From Streptomyces sp. CB02959 (GTDB lineage: Bacteria > Actinomycetota > Actinomycetes > Streptomycetales > Streptomycetaceae): a stretch of DNA of 64,000 nucleotides. The DNA lies in NCBI RefSeq assembly GCF_002803155.1, contig NZ_NNBP01000018.1, positions 1 through 64,000 on the forward strand, read 5' to 3'. Position numbers and translations under genes: made by a program. Below the pieces are notes generated by a model. The model saw only the letters and a list, made by a program, of their open reading frames with translations, searched no databases and was not told the DNA's origin. Positions 18,802 to 26,640 of the stretch are shown here, one piece after another. Each line of letters starts with the position of its first letter. Position 1 is the first letter of the stretch.

Positions 18802-18900
18802 GATCCGACCTCCCCCTTCGGAGATCTCACGGGGTTAACTGTCTGAGGTGGCGACCAGGTCGATCCGTCGTCGCGGGTGCCGGACCTGCCTGTCGCTGTG

Positions 18901-18927
18901 TTGGCACTCCCATAGGGAGAGTGCCAA
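18901..18927. promoter_or_regulatory. CIRCE operator 1 (HrcA site)
   Basis: TTGGCACTC-N9-GAGTGCCAA is a perfect 9-bp-arm inverted repeat of the CIRCE type. It covers the predicted groES transcription start. HrcA binds CIRCE and represses chaperonin genes until heat or misfolding stress; hrcA is not in this window. Confidence 0.93.
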
Positions 18928-18932
18928 CGCTG

Positions 18933-18961
18933 AGACTATGACGCGGTTAGCACTCGGTCAA
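18933..18961 (-). promoter_or_regulatory. groES promoter
   Basis: On the minus strand TTGACC (18961-18956), a 17-nt spacer and TAGTCT (18938-18933) match the vegetative (HrdB) consensus. The -35 falls in the spacer of CIRCE 2 and the start site in CIRCE 1, so bound HrcA would block polymerase directly. Confidence 0.85.
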
Positions 18962-18973
18962 GCGGAGTGCCAG
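18947..18973. promoter_or_regulatory. CIRCE operator 2 (HrcA site)
   Basis: TTAGCACTC-N9-GAGTGCCAG has 8 of 9 complementary positions and the canonical left arm. It overlaps the groES -35 box. The 344-bp gap 18802-19145 holds this site, the other CIRCE, the groES promoter and, presumably, the promoter of the plus-strand SEDS gene, which I could not locate. Confidence 0.9.
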
Positions 18974-19145
18974 CGCGCCGGAGACGCGTACCGTGTCTGC
19001 TGCCGGTGGCCGGGCGTGCGGTCGGACACACCTTCCGCCCGGCTGCAACCCGGCCCGCGGCCGCCCCGTCTTCTCCCTGGGACCGCTGACACCGGGCCAC
19101 GACCCGGCCGCCCCGCGGCCCTGACCCATCGATGGCGGAGGAACC

Positions 19146-20654
19146 GTGCGTGGACTGACCAGCGCTCCCCGGGATTCCGGGGGACCGGAGAGCGACGCCG
19201 AACGCACCATGACGTTCGCCGCGCTGGCCCAGGCCCCGAACCGCCGGCGCACCGAAGCCTGGCTGCTCGGCTTCGTCGTATTCATCACCGTCTTCGGCTA
19301 CGCCTACACCGAGCTGTCCATGAAGGGGGAGCTTCCCGGTGGGCTGGCCGGCTTCGCGATCAGCATGTTCTTCATCGCGCTGGTCCCGCACCTGGTCGTC
19401 CGGCGCTTCGCGCCGCGCGCCGATCCGCTGATCCTGCCGTTGGCGACGATGCTCACCGGCATCGGCCTGGTGCTGCTGCACCGGCTGGACATCACCTACG
19501 CGGAGAAGCCGCGGCTGAAGATCGGGCAGGCGGCCACCGGGCAGCTGGTGTGGACGGTCATCGGGGTCGCGGTCTGCATCGGCATCCTGCTGGTGCTGCG
19601 CGACCACCGGATCCTCCAGCGCTACATCTACCTGACGATGGCCGTCGCGCTGGTGATGCTGATGGCACCGGCGTTCTTCGGCGCGGACCAGTTCGGCGCC
19701 AAGCGTTGGATCATGCTCGGGCCGCTGTCGATGCAGCCCGGCGAGTTCGTGAAGATCATGATCGTGGTGTTCTTCGCGGGCTATCTCACCCACAACCGCG
19801 ACGCCCTGGCACTGTCCGGGCGCCGGGTGCTGGGCATGCAGCTGCCGCCGGGCCGACAGCTCGGACCGATCTTCACGATCTGGGTGATCAGCCTGCTGGT
19901 GCTGGTCTTCGAACGCGACCTGGGCACCTCGCTGATCTTCTTCGGCGTCTTCGTGATCATGCTCTACATGGCCACCGAGCGCACCAGCTGGGTGGTCTGC
20001 GGTCTGCTCATGGCCGTGGTCGGCGCCGGCGTCGTCGGCTCCACCGAACCGCACGTCAAGGGCCGAGTGATGGCCTGGCTGCACCCGATGGACATCTTCC
20101 TGCCGGCGGACAAGCGCCCGCCGGGCCTGATCTCCGACCAGGCCGCACAGGCGCTGTTCAGTTTCGGGAGCGGCGGGATAGGCGGCTCCGGCCTGGGCCA
20201 GGGCCACCCCGAGCTGATCGGCTTCGCCGGCAACAGCGACTTCATCCTCACCACCGTCGGCGAGGAACTGGGACTGGCCGGAGTGATGGCCGTCCTGCTG
20301 CTGTACGCACTGCTGGCCCAGCGCGGGCTGCGGGTGGGGCTGACCGCCCGCGACCCGTTCGGCAAGCTGCTGGCGGTCGGCCTCTCCGGGGCGCTGCTGC
20401 TCCAGGTCTTCGTCGTCACCGGCGGCGTCACCGGCCTGATCCCGCTCACCGGCAAGGCGCTGCCGTTCCTCGCCAAGGGCGGTTCGTCGCTGGTCGCGAA
20501 CTGGGTGATGGTGGCGGTACTGCTGCGGGTCAGCGACAGCGCCCAGCGGCGGCGGGAGCCGGTCCGTCCGGCCCCGGAGCGGCCGGACGCCGACGCCACC
20601 CAGCGGGTGCCGCGGATCTCCGGGCCCACGCCCGGGGCCACTCCCGGGGCCTGA
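19146..20654 (+). CDS. SEDS-family (FtsW/RodA-like) membrane protein
   Basis: The 502-residue polytopic protein has about ten to twelve membrane segments. It carries SEDS signatures: FGAKRWIMLG, QPGEFVKIMIV, FERDLGTSLIFFG, and near the C-terminus LIPLTGKALPFLAKGGSS. SEDS proteins polymerise the glycan strands of peptidoglycan from lipid II at the outer face of the membrane, each working with a class B penicillin-binding protein. No such partner gene is adjacent. GTG at 19146 follows GGAGG by four bases. The C-terminal 45 residues are cytoplasmic and Pro/Arg-rich. Whether it acts in tip growth or sporulation cannot be read from the sequence. Confidence 0.88.
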   Translation: MRGLTSAPRDSGGPESDAERTMTFAALAQAPNRRRTEAWLLGFVVFITVFGYAYTELSMKGELPGGLAGFAISMFFIALVPHLVVRRFAPRADPLILPLATMLTGIGLVLLHRLDITYAEKPRLKIGQAATGQLVWTVIGVAVCIGILLVLRDHRILQRYIYLTMAVALVMLMAPAFFGADQFGAKRWIMLGPLSMQPGEFVKIMIVVFFAGYLTHNRDALALSGRRVLGMQLPPGRQLGPIFTIWVISLLVLVFERDLGTSLIFFGVFVIMLYMATERTSWVVCGLLMAVVGAGVVGSTEPHVKGRVMAWLHPMDIFLPADKRPPGLISDQAAQALFSFGSGGIGGSGLGQGHPELIGFAGNSDFILTTVGEELGLAGVMAVLLLYALLAQRGLRVGLTARDPFGKLLAVGLSGALLLQVFVVTGGVTGLIPLTGKALPFLAKGGSSLVANWVMVAVLLRVSDSAQRRREPVRPAPERPDADATQRVPRISGPTPGATPGA

Positions 20655-20704
20655 CCGGCGGCCCCGGGCGGGACCGTCCGGGGCCGGCCCGCGGCTGGCC
20701 CACA

Positions 20705-21904
20705 ATGGTGCGGGTGACCGACCTCGACACCTTCTCCGCACTGCTCGCCCCCGAGGGACAGCAGCTGCTGGCCGCCCTGCGGGACTACGACCCGGCGGAC
20801 GAGCTCGCGGCCGCCACCCGGCTGCGCCGCGACCACCCCGCGCCGCTGGTCTCCGCCGCCCTCGGACAGGCCCGGCTGCGGCAGCGGGCCGCCGCGAAGT
20901 TCGGCCCGGACGCGGCGCGGATGTACTTCACCCCGCACGGCGTCGAGCAGTCCACCCGCGCCCCGGTCGCCGCCCACCGCGCCGCCCGGCTCGCCGCGCT
21001 CGGCGTACGGACCCTGGCCGACCTGTGCTGCGGGATCGGCGGCGACGCGCTCGCGCTGGCCCGGGCCGGGATCCGGGTGCTGGCCGTCGACCGCGATCCG
21101 CTGACCTGCGCGGCGGCCCGGGCGAACGCAGAGGCGCTGGGGCTGGCGGACCGGATCGAGGTGCGGTGCGCGGACGTCACGGAGGTCGACACCGCCGGAT
21201 ACGACGCGGTGTTCGTGGATCCGGCGCGGCGCAGCAAGGTCCGCGGGGGCCGGATCTTCGACCCCGAGGCGTACTCGCCGCCGCTGTCCTGGGCGGTCGA
21301 GGCGGCCCGGACGGCACCGCACGCGGCCCTGAAGATCGCGCCGGGGGTGCCGCACGAGGCGCTGCCCGAGGACGTCGAGACGGAGTGGATCTCCGACGCC
21401 GGGGACGTGAAGGAGGCCGTCCTGTGGTTCGGCACCGGCCGGGGCGGCGCCCGCCGGGCCACCCTGCTGCCCGCCGGGGACTCCCTGCTCGGCGCCGGCC
21501 TGCCGGACCCCGAGCCGGGCCCGGTCGGCGGCTGGCTCTACGAACCGGACGGCGCGGTGATCCGCGCCCACCTGGTCGCGGACGTCGCCGAGCAGGTCGG
21601 CGGGCGGCTGATCGACCCGACGATCGCGTACGTGACGGCCGACCAGCTGGTGCCGACGCCGTATGCGACCGCGTACGCGATCACCGACGTGCTGCCCTTC
21701 AACGTCAAGAAGCTCAAGGCGCTGCTGCGGGAGCGCGAGGTGGGCATCGCGGTGATCAAGAAGCGCGGGTCCGCGGTGGAGCCCGAGGAGCTGCGCAAGA
21801 AGCTCAAGCTCGGCGGCGGGCGGCGGTCCTGCACGATCTTCCTGTCCCGGGTCGCCGGGGCGCCCACGATGCTGCTGGGGCACCCCGCCGGGCAGGACGC
21901 CTGA
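20705..21904 (+). CDS. Class I SAM-dependent methyltransferase-like (THUMP-like C-terminus)
   Basis: The 399-residue protein has a Rossmann methyltransferase core with motif I LADLCCGIGGDALALA (about 104-119), acidic motif II VLAVDRD and a VFVDPARR segment similar to RNA/N6 methyltransferases. A C-terminal domain (DVLPFNVKKLKALLRER, VIKKRGSAVEPEELRKKL) resembles the THUMP-like RNA-binding module of this conserved actinobacterial family. RNA is a likely substrate, by inference. ATG at 20705 is used; a GTG nine bases on is an alternative. It follows the SEDS gene by 50 bp and its stop is seven bases from the convergent small gene. Confidence 0.8.
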   Translation: MVRVTDLDTFSALLAPEGQQLLAALRDYDPADELAAATRLRRDHPAPLVSAALGQARLRQRAAAKFGPDAARMYFTPHGVEQSTRAPVAAHRAARLAALGVRTLADLCCGIGGDALALARAGIRVLAVDRDPLTCAAARANAEALGLADRIEVRCADVTEVDTAGYDAVFVDPARRSKVRGGRIFDPEAYSPPLSWAVEAARTAPHAALKIAPGVPHEALPEDVETEWISDAGDVKEAVLWFGTGRGGARRATLLPAGDSLLGAGLPDPEPGPVGGWLYEPDGAVIRAHLVADVAEQVGGRLIDPTIAYVTADQLVPTPYATAYAITDVLPFNVKKLKALLREREVGIAVIKKRGSAVEPEELRKKLKLGGGRRSCTIFLSRVAGAPTMLLGHPAGQDA

Positions 21905-21911
21905 CGGCGGA

Positions 21912-22307
21912 TCAGGCCAGGTCGGTCAGGTCCTCGGCGTAGACCCGGGAGAGCGGCTCCGGGCCCACGTACTGCTGGCAGGCGCACTGCCGGGCCTCGT
22001 ACCGGACGGGCTGGTGGTCCGCGTCCCAGACGACCGCGGTCCGCACCGTCTCATGGCACTTGCCCTGCTTGTCGTGCTTGGCCAGGTGGTGCTCGCAGCC
22101 GCACACCGGGACGGGCGGCCGGTCCGCGGCCTCCAGGGCCAGGCTCCCCCGGACTCCGTCCGGGGGGACCCCCATCTCGCGGCGGGCCTCGATCAGGGCC
22201 AGCTTGCGCTTGTGCCGCGTCTTCAGCGCCTTGCGGACCACGCCGCGCGCCGCGGATCCGGCGTAGAGCACCGGCCCGGTCAGGAAGAAGAGATACCACC
22301 AGTCCAT
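21912..22307 (-). CDS. Small Cys-rich membrane-anchored hypothetical protein
   Basis: This 131-residue protein of unknown function has an N-terminal hydrophobic segment (MDWWYLFFLTGPVLYAG), a basic stretch (RKALKTRHKRKLALIEARRE), then two cysteine clusters: CGCEHHLAKHDKQGKCH and, about 25 residues later, CACQQY. Five Cys with intervening His suggest a cytosolic zinc- or metal-binding domain held at the membrane, which is inference. The C-terminus ends EDLTDLA. Codon pattern and an ATG start support a real gene. It is convergent with the methyltransferase-like gene and lies downstream of tsaD on the same strand. Confidence 0.75.
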   Translation of the reverse strand: MDWWYLFFLTGPVLYAGSAARGVVRKALKTRHKRKLALIEARREMGVPPDGVRGSLALEAADRPPVPVCGCEHHLAKHDKQGKCHETVRTAVVWDADHQPVRYEARQCACQQYVGPEPLSRVYAEDLTDLA

Positions 22308-22400
22308 CGCGCGTCCCCCGCTAGGCGAACGGGGCGGCTCCCCCGCGCCCCGGCCACCAGGATAGGGCGACGCGCCGGGACCGGTACGGGTCCGGGGCCG

Positions 22401-23549
22401 CTACGAGTACAGGTTGTCCTTGCTCAGCTCGTGGAAGTGGTCGTGGTCGTGCGGATGACCGTGGTCGTGGTCGTCGCCGGCGTGGGAGTGGGCGTGCGGG
22501 TCCGGGACGTGGGGCTCGGTGACCGGCAGCGAGGAGTCCGCGGAGAGGTCCCAGGCGGACGCCGGGCGGTTGCGGGCCACCATCTCGGCGCCCAGGGCCG
22601 CGACCATCGCCCCGTTGTCGGTGCACAGCTTGGGGCGCGGCACCCGCAGGCGGATACCGGCGTCCTCGCAGCGTCGCGCGGCCATCGCCCGCAGCCGGGA
22701 GTTGGCCGCCACCCCGCCGCCGATCATCAGGTGGTCCACACCGTTGTCCTTGCAGGCCCGGACGGCCTTGCGGGTCAGGACGTCGACGACCGCCTCCTGG
22801 AAGGACGCCGAGACGTCCGCCACCGGCACCTCTTCACCGGCCGCCCGCTTGGCCTCGATCCAGCGGGCCACCGCGGTCTTCAGGCCGGAGAAGGAGAAGT
22901 CGTAGGCGGCGTCGCGGGGGCCGGTCAGCCCGCGCGGGAAGCGGATCGCCTCCGGGTCGCCCTCGCGGGCGTAGCGGTCGATGACCGGACCGCCCGGGAA
23001 GCCCAGGTTGAGCACCCGCGCCACCTTGTCGAACGCCTCGCCCGCCGCGTCGTCGATGGTCGCGCCCAGGGGCCGGACGTCGGAGGTGATGTCCGGGGCC
23101 AGCAGCAGCGAGGAGTGGCCGCCGCTGACCAGCAGCGCCATCGTGGGCTCCGGCAGCGGGCCGTGCTCCAGCTGGTCGACGCAGATGTGCGAGGCGAGGT
23201 GGTTGACGCCGTAGAGCGGCTTGCCGAGGGCGTAGGCGTACGCCTTGGCGGCCGAGACGCCCACCAGCAGGGCGCCCGCCAGGCCGGGGCCCGCGGTGAC
23301 CGCGATGCCGTCCAGGTCGGAGGCGGCGACCCCGGCCTCCTTCAGCGCGCGCCGGATGGTGGGGACCATCGCTTCCAGGTGGGCGCGGGAGGCCACCTCG
23401 GGCACCACCCCGCCGAAGCGGGCGTGCTCGTCGACGCTGGAGGCGACCGCGTCGGCGAGAAGGGTGTGGCCGTGGACGATGCCGACGCCGGTCTCGTCGC
23501 AGGAGGTCTCGATACCGAGGACGAGCGGTCCGCCGCGGGAGTCAGCCAT
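22401..23549 (-). CDS. tsaD: tRNA N6-adenosine threonylcarbamoyltransferase TsaD
   Basis: The 382-residue ASKHA-fold enzyme transfers the threonylcarbamoyl group to A37 of ANN-decoding tRNAs (t6A) together with TsaB and TsaE. Seen motifs are LGIETSCDETGVGIV, the metal-binding histidines in GVNHLASH, LLVSGGHSSL and MIGGGVAANSRLR. The catalytic part ends near residue 345. It continues as an unusual tail with many His and Asp residues (PHAHSHAGDDHDHGHPHD and on). ATG at 23549 follows AAGGAA and the rimI stop by two bases, so it is the third gene of the tsaB-rimI-tsaD operon. Confidence 0.95.
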   Translation of the reverse strand: MADSRGGPLVLGIETSCDETGVGIVHGHTLLADAVASSVDEHARFGGVVPEVASRAHLEAMVPTIRRALKEAGVAASDLDGIAVTAGPGLAGALLVGVSAAKAYAYALGKPLYGVNHLASHICVDQLEHGPLPEPTMALLVSGGHSSLLLAPDITSDVRPLGATIDDAAGEAFDKVARVLNLGFPGGPVIDRYAREGDPEAIRFPRGLTGPRDAAYDFSFSGLKTAVARWIEAKRAAGEEVPVADVSASFQEAVVDVLTRKAVRACKDNGVDHLMIGGGVAANSRLRAMAARRCEDAGIRLRVPRPKLCTDNGAMVAALGAEMVARNRPASAWDLSADSSLPVTEPHVPDPHAHSHAGDDHDHGHPHDHDHFHELSKDNLYS

Positions 23550-23551
23550 GT

Positions 23552-24181
23552 TCACGTTCCTTGTACGGAGGGTGCTTCGGAGGAGGTCTGGGTGGGGCGG
23601 CGCATCACCAGCGCGTCGACGTTGCCGGGCTGGTAGTAGCCGCGGCGGAAGCCGATCGGCTCGAAGCCGAAGCGCTCGTAGAGGCGCTGGGCGCGGATGT
23701 TGTCGACCCGCACCTCCAGCAGCACCTCGTGGCACTCGAAGTCGGTGGCGGCGGCCAGCAGCTCGGTCAGCAGCCGGGCGCCGAGGCCGGTGCCCCACTG
23801 GTCGCGGGCGGTGGCGATGGTCTGGATGTCGCCGGTGCCGTCGATCGCGGCCAGTCCGCCGTAGCCGACGATCCGGCCGGCCCGCCCGTCGCCCGGCCCC
23901 GGCCCCTCGACGGCGCCTGTGCGCGGCGGCGCCGCCAGCTCGGCGACGAGATAGCGGCGGGTGGCCAGCGGGCCGCGGGCGTGCGCGAGTTCGGACCAGA
24001 ACATCCCCGGCGACCAGGCGTCCTCGGGGAAGAGGTCGCGCTCCAGCACCAGCACCGGGTCCAGGTCCCACCAGCGCATCTCCCGCAGCTCGGCGCGTGT
24101 GGAGGGGCCGCCGCGCAGCGGTGCCGTCGAGGGGCGGCGGTCGGGCGACGGGCGGGAGGTCGCGTCGGCTCGGCCGCTCAC
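23552..24181 (-). CDS. rimI: Ribosomal protein S18 alanine N-acetyltransferase RimI-like
   Basis: The 209-residue protein carries a GNAT domain with LERDLFPEDAWSPGMFWSEL, the acetyl-CoA loop RDQWGTGLGARLLTEL and LYERFGFEPIGFRRGYYQP, as in RimI. Such enzymes acetylate the N-terminal alanine of S18 and other proteins. The GTG at 24181 overlaps the tsaB stop by four bases (GTGA), which supports it; a later ATG (MRWWDLDP) is possible, since the first about 35 residues are low-complexity. A Gly/Pro-rich insertion (TGAVEGPGPGDGRAG) sits in the middle of the domain. Confidence 0.87.
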   Translation of the reverse strand: MSGRADATSRPSPDRRPSTAPLRGGPSTRAELREMRWWDLDPVLVLERDLFPEDAWSPGMFWSELAHARGPLATRRYLVAELAAPPRTGAVEGPGPGDGRAGRIVGYGGLAAIDGTGDIQTIATARDQWGTGLGARLLTELLAAATDFECHEVLLEVRVDNIRAQRLYERFGFEPIGFRRGYYQPGNVDALVMRRPTQTSSEAPSVQGT

Positions 24182-24837
24182 TTCGGAGTGACCACCTTGT
24201 AGTTGGCCGGCACCTGGGCGTCGGGGCGGCGCAGGTACAGCGGGCGCGGCGGCAGCAGTTCCTCGCCGGCGGCCAGCTTGCGCACGGCCAGTCCGGCCAG
24301 CGCGGCGGCGGACTGGTGCTCGGGCCCGTCGCGCCGCACGCCGGTGAAGACGGTGTCGTAGAGCAGCGCTCCGGCGCCCACCGCCGGGACCCCGGCGACC
24401 TGGTCGGCGAGGTCGGCGGGGCGGTCCACGGCGGGTTCGGTCAGCCGGGTCTGCGCGTCGCCGTAGCGGGCCCAGTAGACCTCCTTGCGGCGGGCGTCGG
24501 TGGCCACGACGAAGGGTTCGGTCAGTCCGGAGGCGTAGGCGATGCCGTCCAGCGAGCACAGGCCGTGGACGGGGACGTCCAGTGCCGCGCCGAAGGTGGC
24601 GGCGGTCACCAGGCCCACCCGCAGTCCGGTGTACGGGCCGGGGCCGACGCCGACCACGAGGTCGGTGACCTCGGCGAGCTTGCGCCCGGCCTCGGCCAGC
24701 ACCCGGTCGACGGCGGGCAGCAGCAGTTCGCCGTGCCGGCGCGCGTCCACCTCGCCGGCGGCGGCGAGGACGCGGGAGCCGTCGTGGAGCGCGACGGTGA
24801 CGGCGGGGGTGGCGGTGTCAAGAGCTAGCAGCAGCAC
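24178..24837 (-). CDS. tsaB: tRNA threonylcarbamoyladenosine biosynthesis protein TsaB
   Basis: This 219-residue inactive homologue of TsaD scaffolds the t6A complex. The N-terminal LLALDTATPAVTVAL and the GVGPGPYTGLRVG loop are diagnostic. Start is GTG at 24837 with AAGG close upstream. It is the first gene of tsaB-rimI-tsaD, with four-base and two-base junctions that indicate translational coupling. tsaE of the same pathway is 1.2 kb upstream on the same strand, separated by two unrelated genes. Confidence 0.93.
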   Translation of the reverse strand: MLLLALDTATPAVTVALHDGSRVLAAAGEVDARRHGELLLPAVDRVLAEAGRKLAEVTDLVVGVGPGPYTGLRVGLVTAATFGAALDVPVHGLCSLDGIAYASGLTEPFVVATDARRKEVYWARYGDAQTRLTEPAVDRPADLADQVAGVPAVGAGALLYDTVFTGVRRDGPEHQSAAALAGLAVRKLAAGEELLPPRPLYLRRPDAQVPANYKVVTPK

Positions 24838-24956
24838 GCCTTAAAGACTACGGCGCGGCCGGCGGTGCCCGTTCCGGTGCTACCGTCGAGCCCCAGTCAG
24901 CCCAGTCAGCATCCTCCCCGCCCGCGGCCGGGAGCGGACGGAAAGGTGGCACCGCG

Positions 24957-25535
24957 GTGCCCGCTAAGAGCAGCACGATCGTCACCGGTCTCACCGCGGC
25001 CGCCCTGGTCGCGATCGGCCTGCTCGGCTTCCAGGCGTCCGCCTCCGCCTCCGGCCCGCTGACCCCGGTCCGGGGTGACGCCCCGGCTGCCGCCGAGAAG
25101 CCCGCCGCCGGCGACCAGCACGACAAGAAGGACAAGCCGCCGGCCCCGGCGCCGGTCCCGGCGCAGTCCGGCAGCGGCAAGCGCGTGGTGTACGCGCTGG
25201 GCGCCAAGCGGGTCTGGCTGGTCGGCGCGGACGGTGCGGCGCAGCGGACGTTCGCGGTGGCGCCGAGCACGGTGTCCCCGGTGCCGGGGTCGTACCCGGT
25301 GAGCTCGCGGTCGGTGAGCGTGACCGGCTCGGACGGGGTGGCGATCGAGCACGTGGTGCGGTTCGCCAGCGTGGACGGGGTGGTCGTCGGCTTCAGTTCG
25401 GCGGTCGACGGGTCCACGCCCGCACCGGGCGGGGCGAACACGAAGAAGACCGGCGGCATCCGGGAGTCGCGCGAGGACGGCGCGGCGCTGTGGGACTTCG
25501 CGGTGCGCGGCGTGAAGGTCGTCGTCGTCCCCTGA
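24957..25535 (+). CDS. Secreted degenerate L,D-transpeptidase-like protein
   Basis: The 192-residue protein has an N-terminal export signal (TGLTAAALVAIGLLGFQASA with AxA-like cleavage) and a Lys/Pro-rich linker. The C-terminal domain follows the YkuD/L,D-transpeptidase plan: RTFAVAPSTVSPVPGSYPV corresponds to the substrate strand, and GGIRESREDGAALWDFAV plus VKVVVVP to the segment around the active site. In active enzymes the latter begins SHGC(I/V)R; here it reads KTGGIR (164-169), so both the catalytic Cys and the His are absent. A transpeptidase activity is therefore unlikely; binding of peptidoglycan is possible. GTG start at 24957. Family membership is my reading of the pattern. Confidence 0.7.
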   Translation: MPAKSSTIVTGLTAAALVAIGLLGFQASASASGPLTPVRGDAPAAAEKPAAGDQHDKKDKPPAPAPVPAQSGSGKRVVYALGAKRVWLVGADGAAQRTFAVAPSTVSPVPGSYPVSSRSVSVTGSDGVAIEHVVRFASVDGVVVGFSSAVDGSTPAPGGANTKKTGGIRESREDGAALWDFAVRGVKVVVVP

Positions 25536-25541
25536 GCCGGC

Positions 25542-25561
25542 GGCGCGGGCCGGTCCGCGCC
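25542..25561 (+). terminator. Candidate terminator
   Basis: GGCGCGG (25542-25548) pairs with CCGCGCC (25555-25561) around a 6-nt loop, starting seven bases beyond the stop of the L,D-transpeptidase-like gene. Confidence 0.5.
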
Positions 25562-25582
25562 CCGCTGCTTCGCCCCTGTGGG

Positions 25583-25855
25583 TTACGCGGCGTCGCGCCC
25601 CGGAGTGGACGTCCGTCCGCCGGGCCCGGCGCTTTTCCCCACCTCGCCCGACTCGCCTGATTCGTCCCGTCTTCCCGCGCGGGACTCCTCCGCGGCGTCC
25701 GGCGGCGTGGAGACGGCGGTGGCCGCGGCGCAGGCCGCGAGCAGTTCGTTCATGGTCGGCGGGGTCTTCCGCGCGTCCTGTTCGGTGCGCCCGGCCGCCT
25801 CGACGGGGGCGCCGCCGCGCCGTTCGGACGCGGAAGAGGGCTGGTGGGGGGACAT
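25583..25855 (-). CDS. Small hypothetical protein, 90 aa
   Basis: No family is recognised. The product is hydrophilic and low in complexity at both ends, with one hydrophobic-helical core TMNELLAACAAATAV. It contains no clear signal peptide. The main support for a real gene is the strong ribosome site GGGAGG placed six bases before the ATG at 25855, plus the separate upstream region with a distinct palindrome. It lies between tsaE and the convergent secreted protein gene. Confidence 0.55.
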   Translation of the reverse strand: MSPHQPSSASERRGGAPVEAAGRTEQDARKTPPTMNELLAACAAATAVSTPPDAAEESRAGRRDESGESGEVGKSAGPGGRTSTPGRDAA

Positions 25856-25902
25856 GGACGCCTCCCGGGCTCCTGGGGCAAGCGACAGGGGTCAGGCTCT
25901 AC

Positions 25903-25916
25903 TTAGGTACACCTAA
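25903..25916. promoter_or_regulatory. TTAGGT-N2-ACCTAA palindrome
   Basis: A perfect inverted repeat lies 48 bp upstream of the 90-residue gene. The arms are those of a DtxR/DmdR iron box, but the canonical box has 7 nt between these arms and this one has 2, so it is not called an iron box. Confidence 0.45.
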
Positions 25917-26032
25917 CCAGGGCTCTTCCACCCATGTGACCACGCCTGACACCGCGGGCGCAACATCTTGCCGACGGCTTGTCGGAAACTACCGGCACGC
26001 ATGGCCCGATAAGAGCCTTCACGACCCTTTTG

Positions 26033-26569
26033 TCAGCAGATCTCCAGCTCCGGAAGCCCGGCGTCCGCCCAGCGCGCGCCGACCCCGGTGACCGTCACCT
26101 CGCGGACGTCGTCCACGTCCTCCTCCGGGTGCCCGCCCAGCCCACCGGGCGCGTCCGCGCCCACGGCCCGCCCGATGACGACGTGCAGCCGGTCCTCCGA
26201 CAGCTCCTCGACCTTGCCGTCGCCCCACTCGACGACCACCACCGACTCCGGGAGCGAGACGTCGAGGTCCAGGTCCTCCATCTCGCCCAGTCCGCCGCCG
26301 AGCCGGTACGCGTCGACGTGCACCAGCGCCGGGCCGCCGGTGAGCGACGGGTGCACCCGGGCGATGACGAAGGTCGGCGAGGTCACGGCGCCCCGCACGC
26401 CCAGGGCCTCGCCCAGGCCGCGGGTCAGCGTCGTCTTCCCCGCGCCCAGCTCACCGGTGAGCAGCACCAGGTCACCGGGGCGCAGCAGCGGCGCCAGCCG
26501 GCGACCCAACTCCTGCATCTGATCGGGGGACTTGATGGTTACGCGGGCGGTCACGCCAGTGGTGCTCAT
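26033..26569 (-). CDS. tsaE: tRNA threonylcarbamoyladenosine biosynthesis ATPase TsaE
   Basis: The 178-residue P-loop ATPase is required for multiple rounds of t6A formation with TsaB-TsaD. The Walker A GELGAGKTTLTRGL, the switch TSPTFVIARVHP and the segment VEWGDGKVEEL identify it. Residues after about 150 form an extra acidic/Gly tail. ATG at 26569 is chosen at the family start; the frame is open upstream over a low-complexity stretch. It follows the alpha/beta-hydrolase gene by 71 bp and probably belongs to the alr transcription unit. Confidence 0.92.
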   Translation of the reverse strand: MSTTGVTARVTIKSPDQMQELGRRLAPLLRPGDLVLLTGELGAGKTTLTRGLGEALGVRGAVTSPTFVIARVHPSLTGGPALVHVDAYRLGGGLGEMEDLDLDVSLPESVVVVEWGDGKVEELSEDRLHVVIGRAVGADAPGGLGGHPEEDVDDVREVTVTGVGARWADAGLPELEIC

Positions 26570-26640
26570 GCCGCAAATGGTACGGCCCGGACGGGGCGGC
26601 GGTCCCGCGCCGGGCCCGGGACCGCCGCCGCGGGCCGGGC

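Noticed and set aside
25903..25916. Calling the palindrome a DmdR/DtxR iron box
   Set aside because: The arms match but the spacing is five bases too short, so the half-sites would not align with the known dimer footprint.
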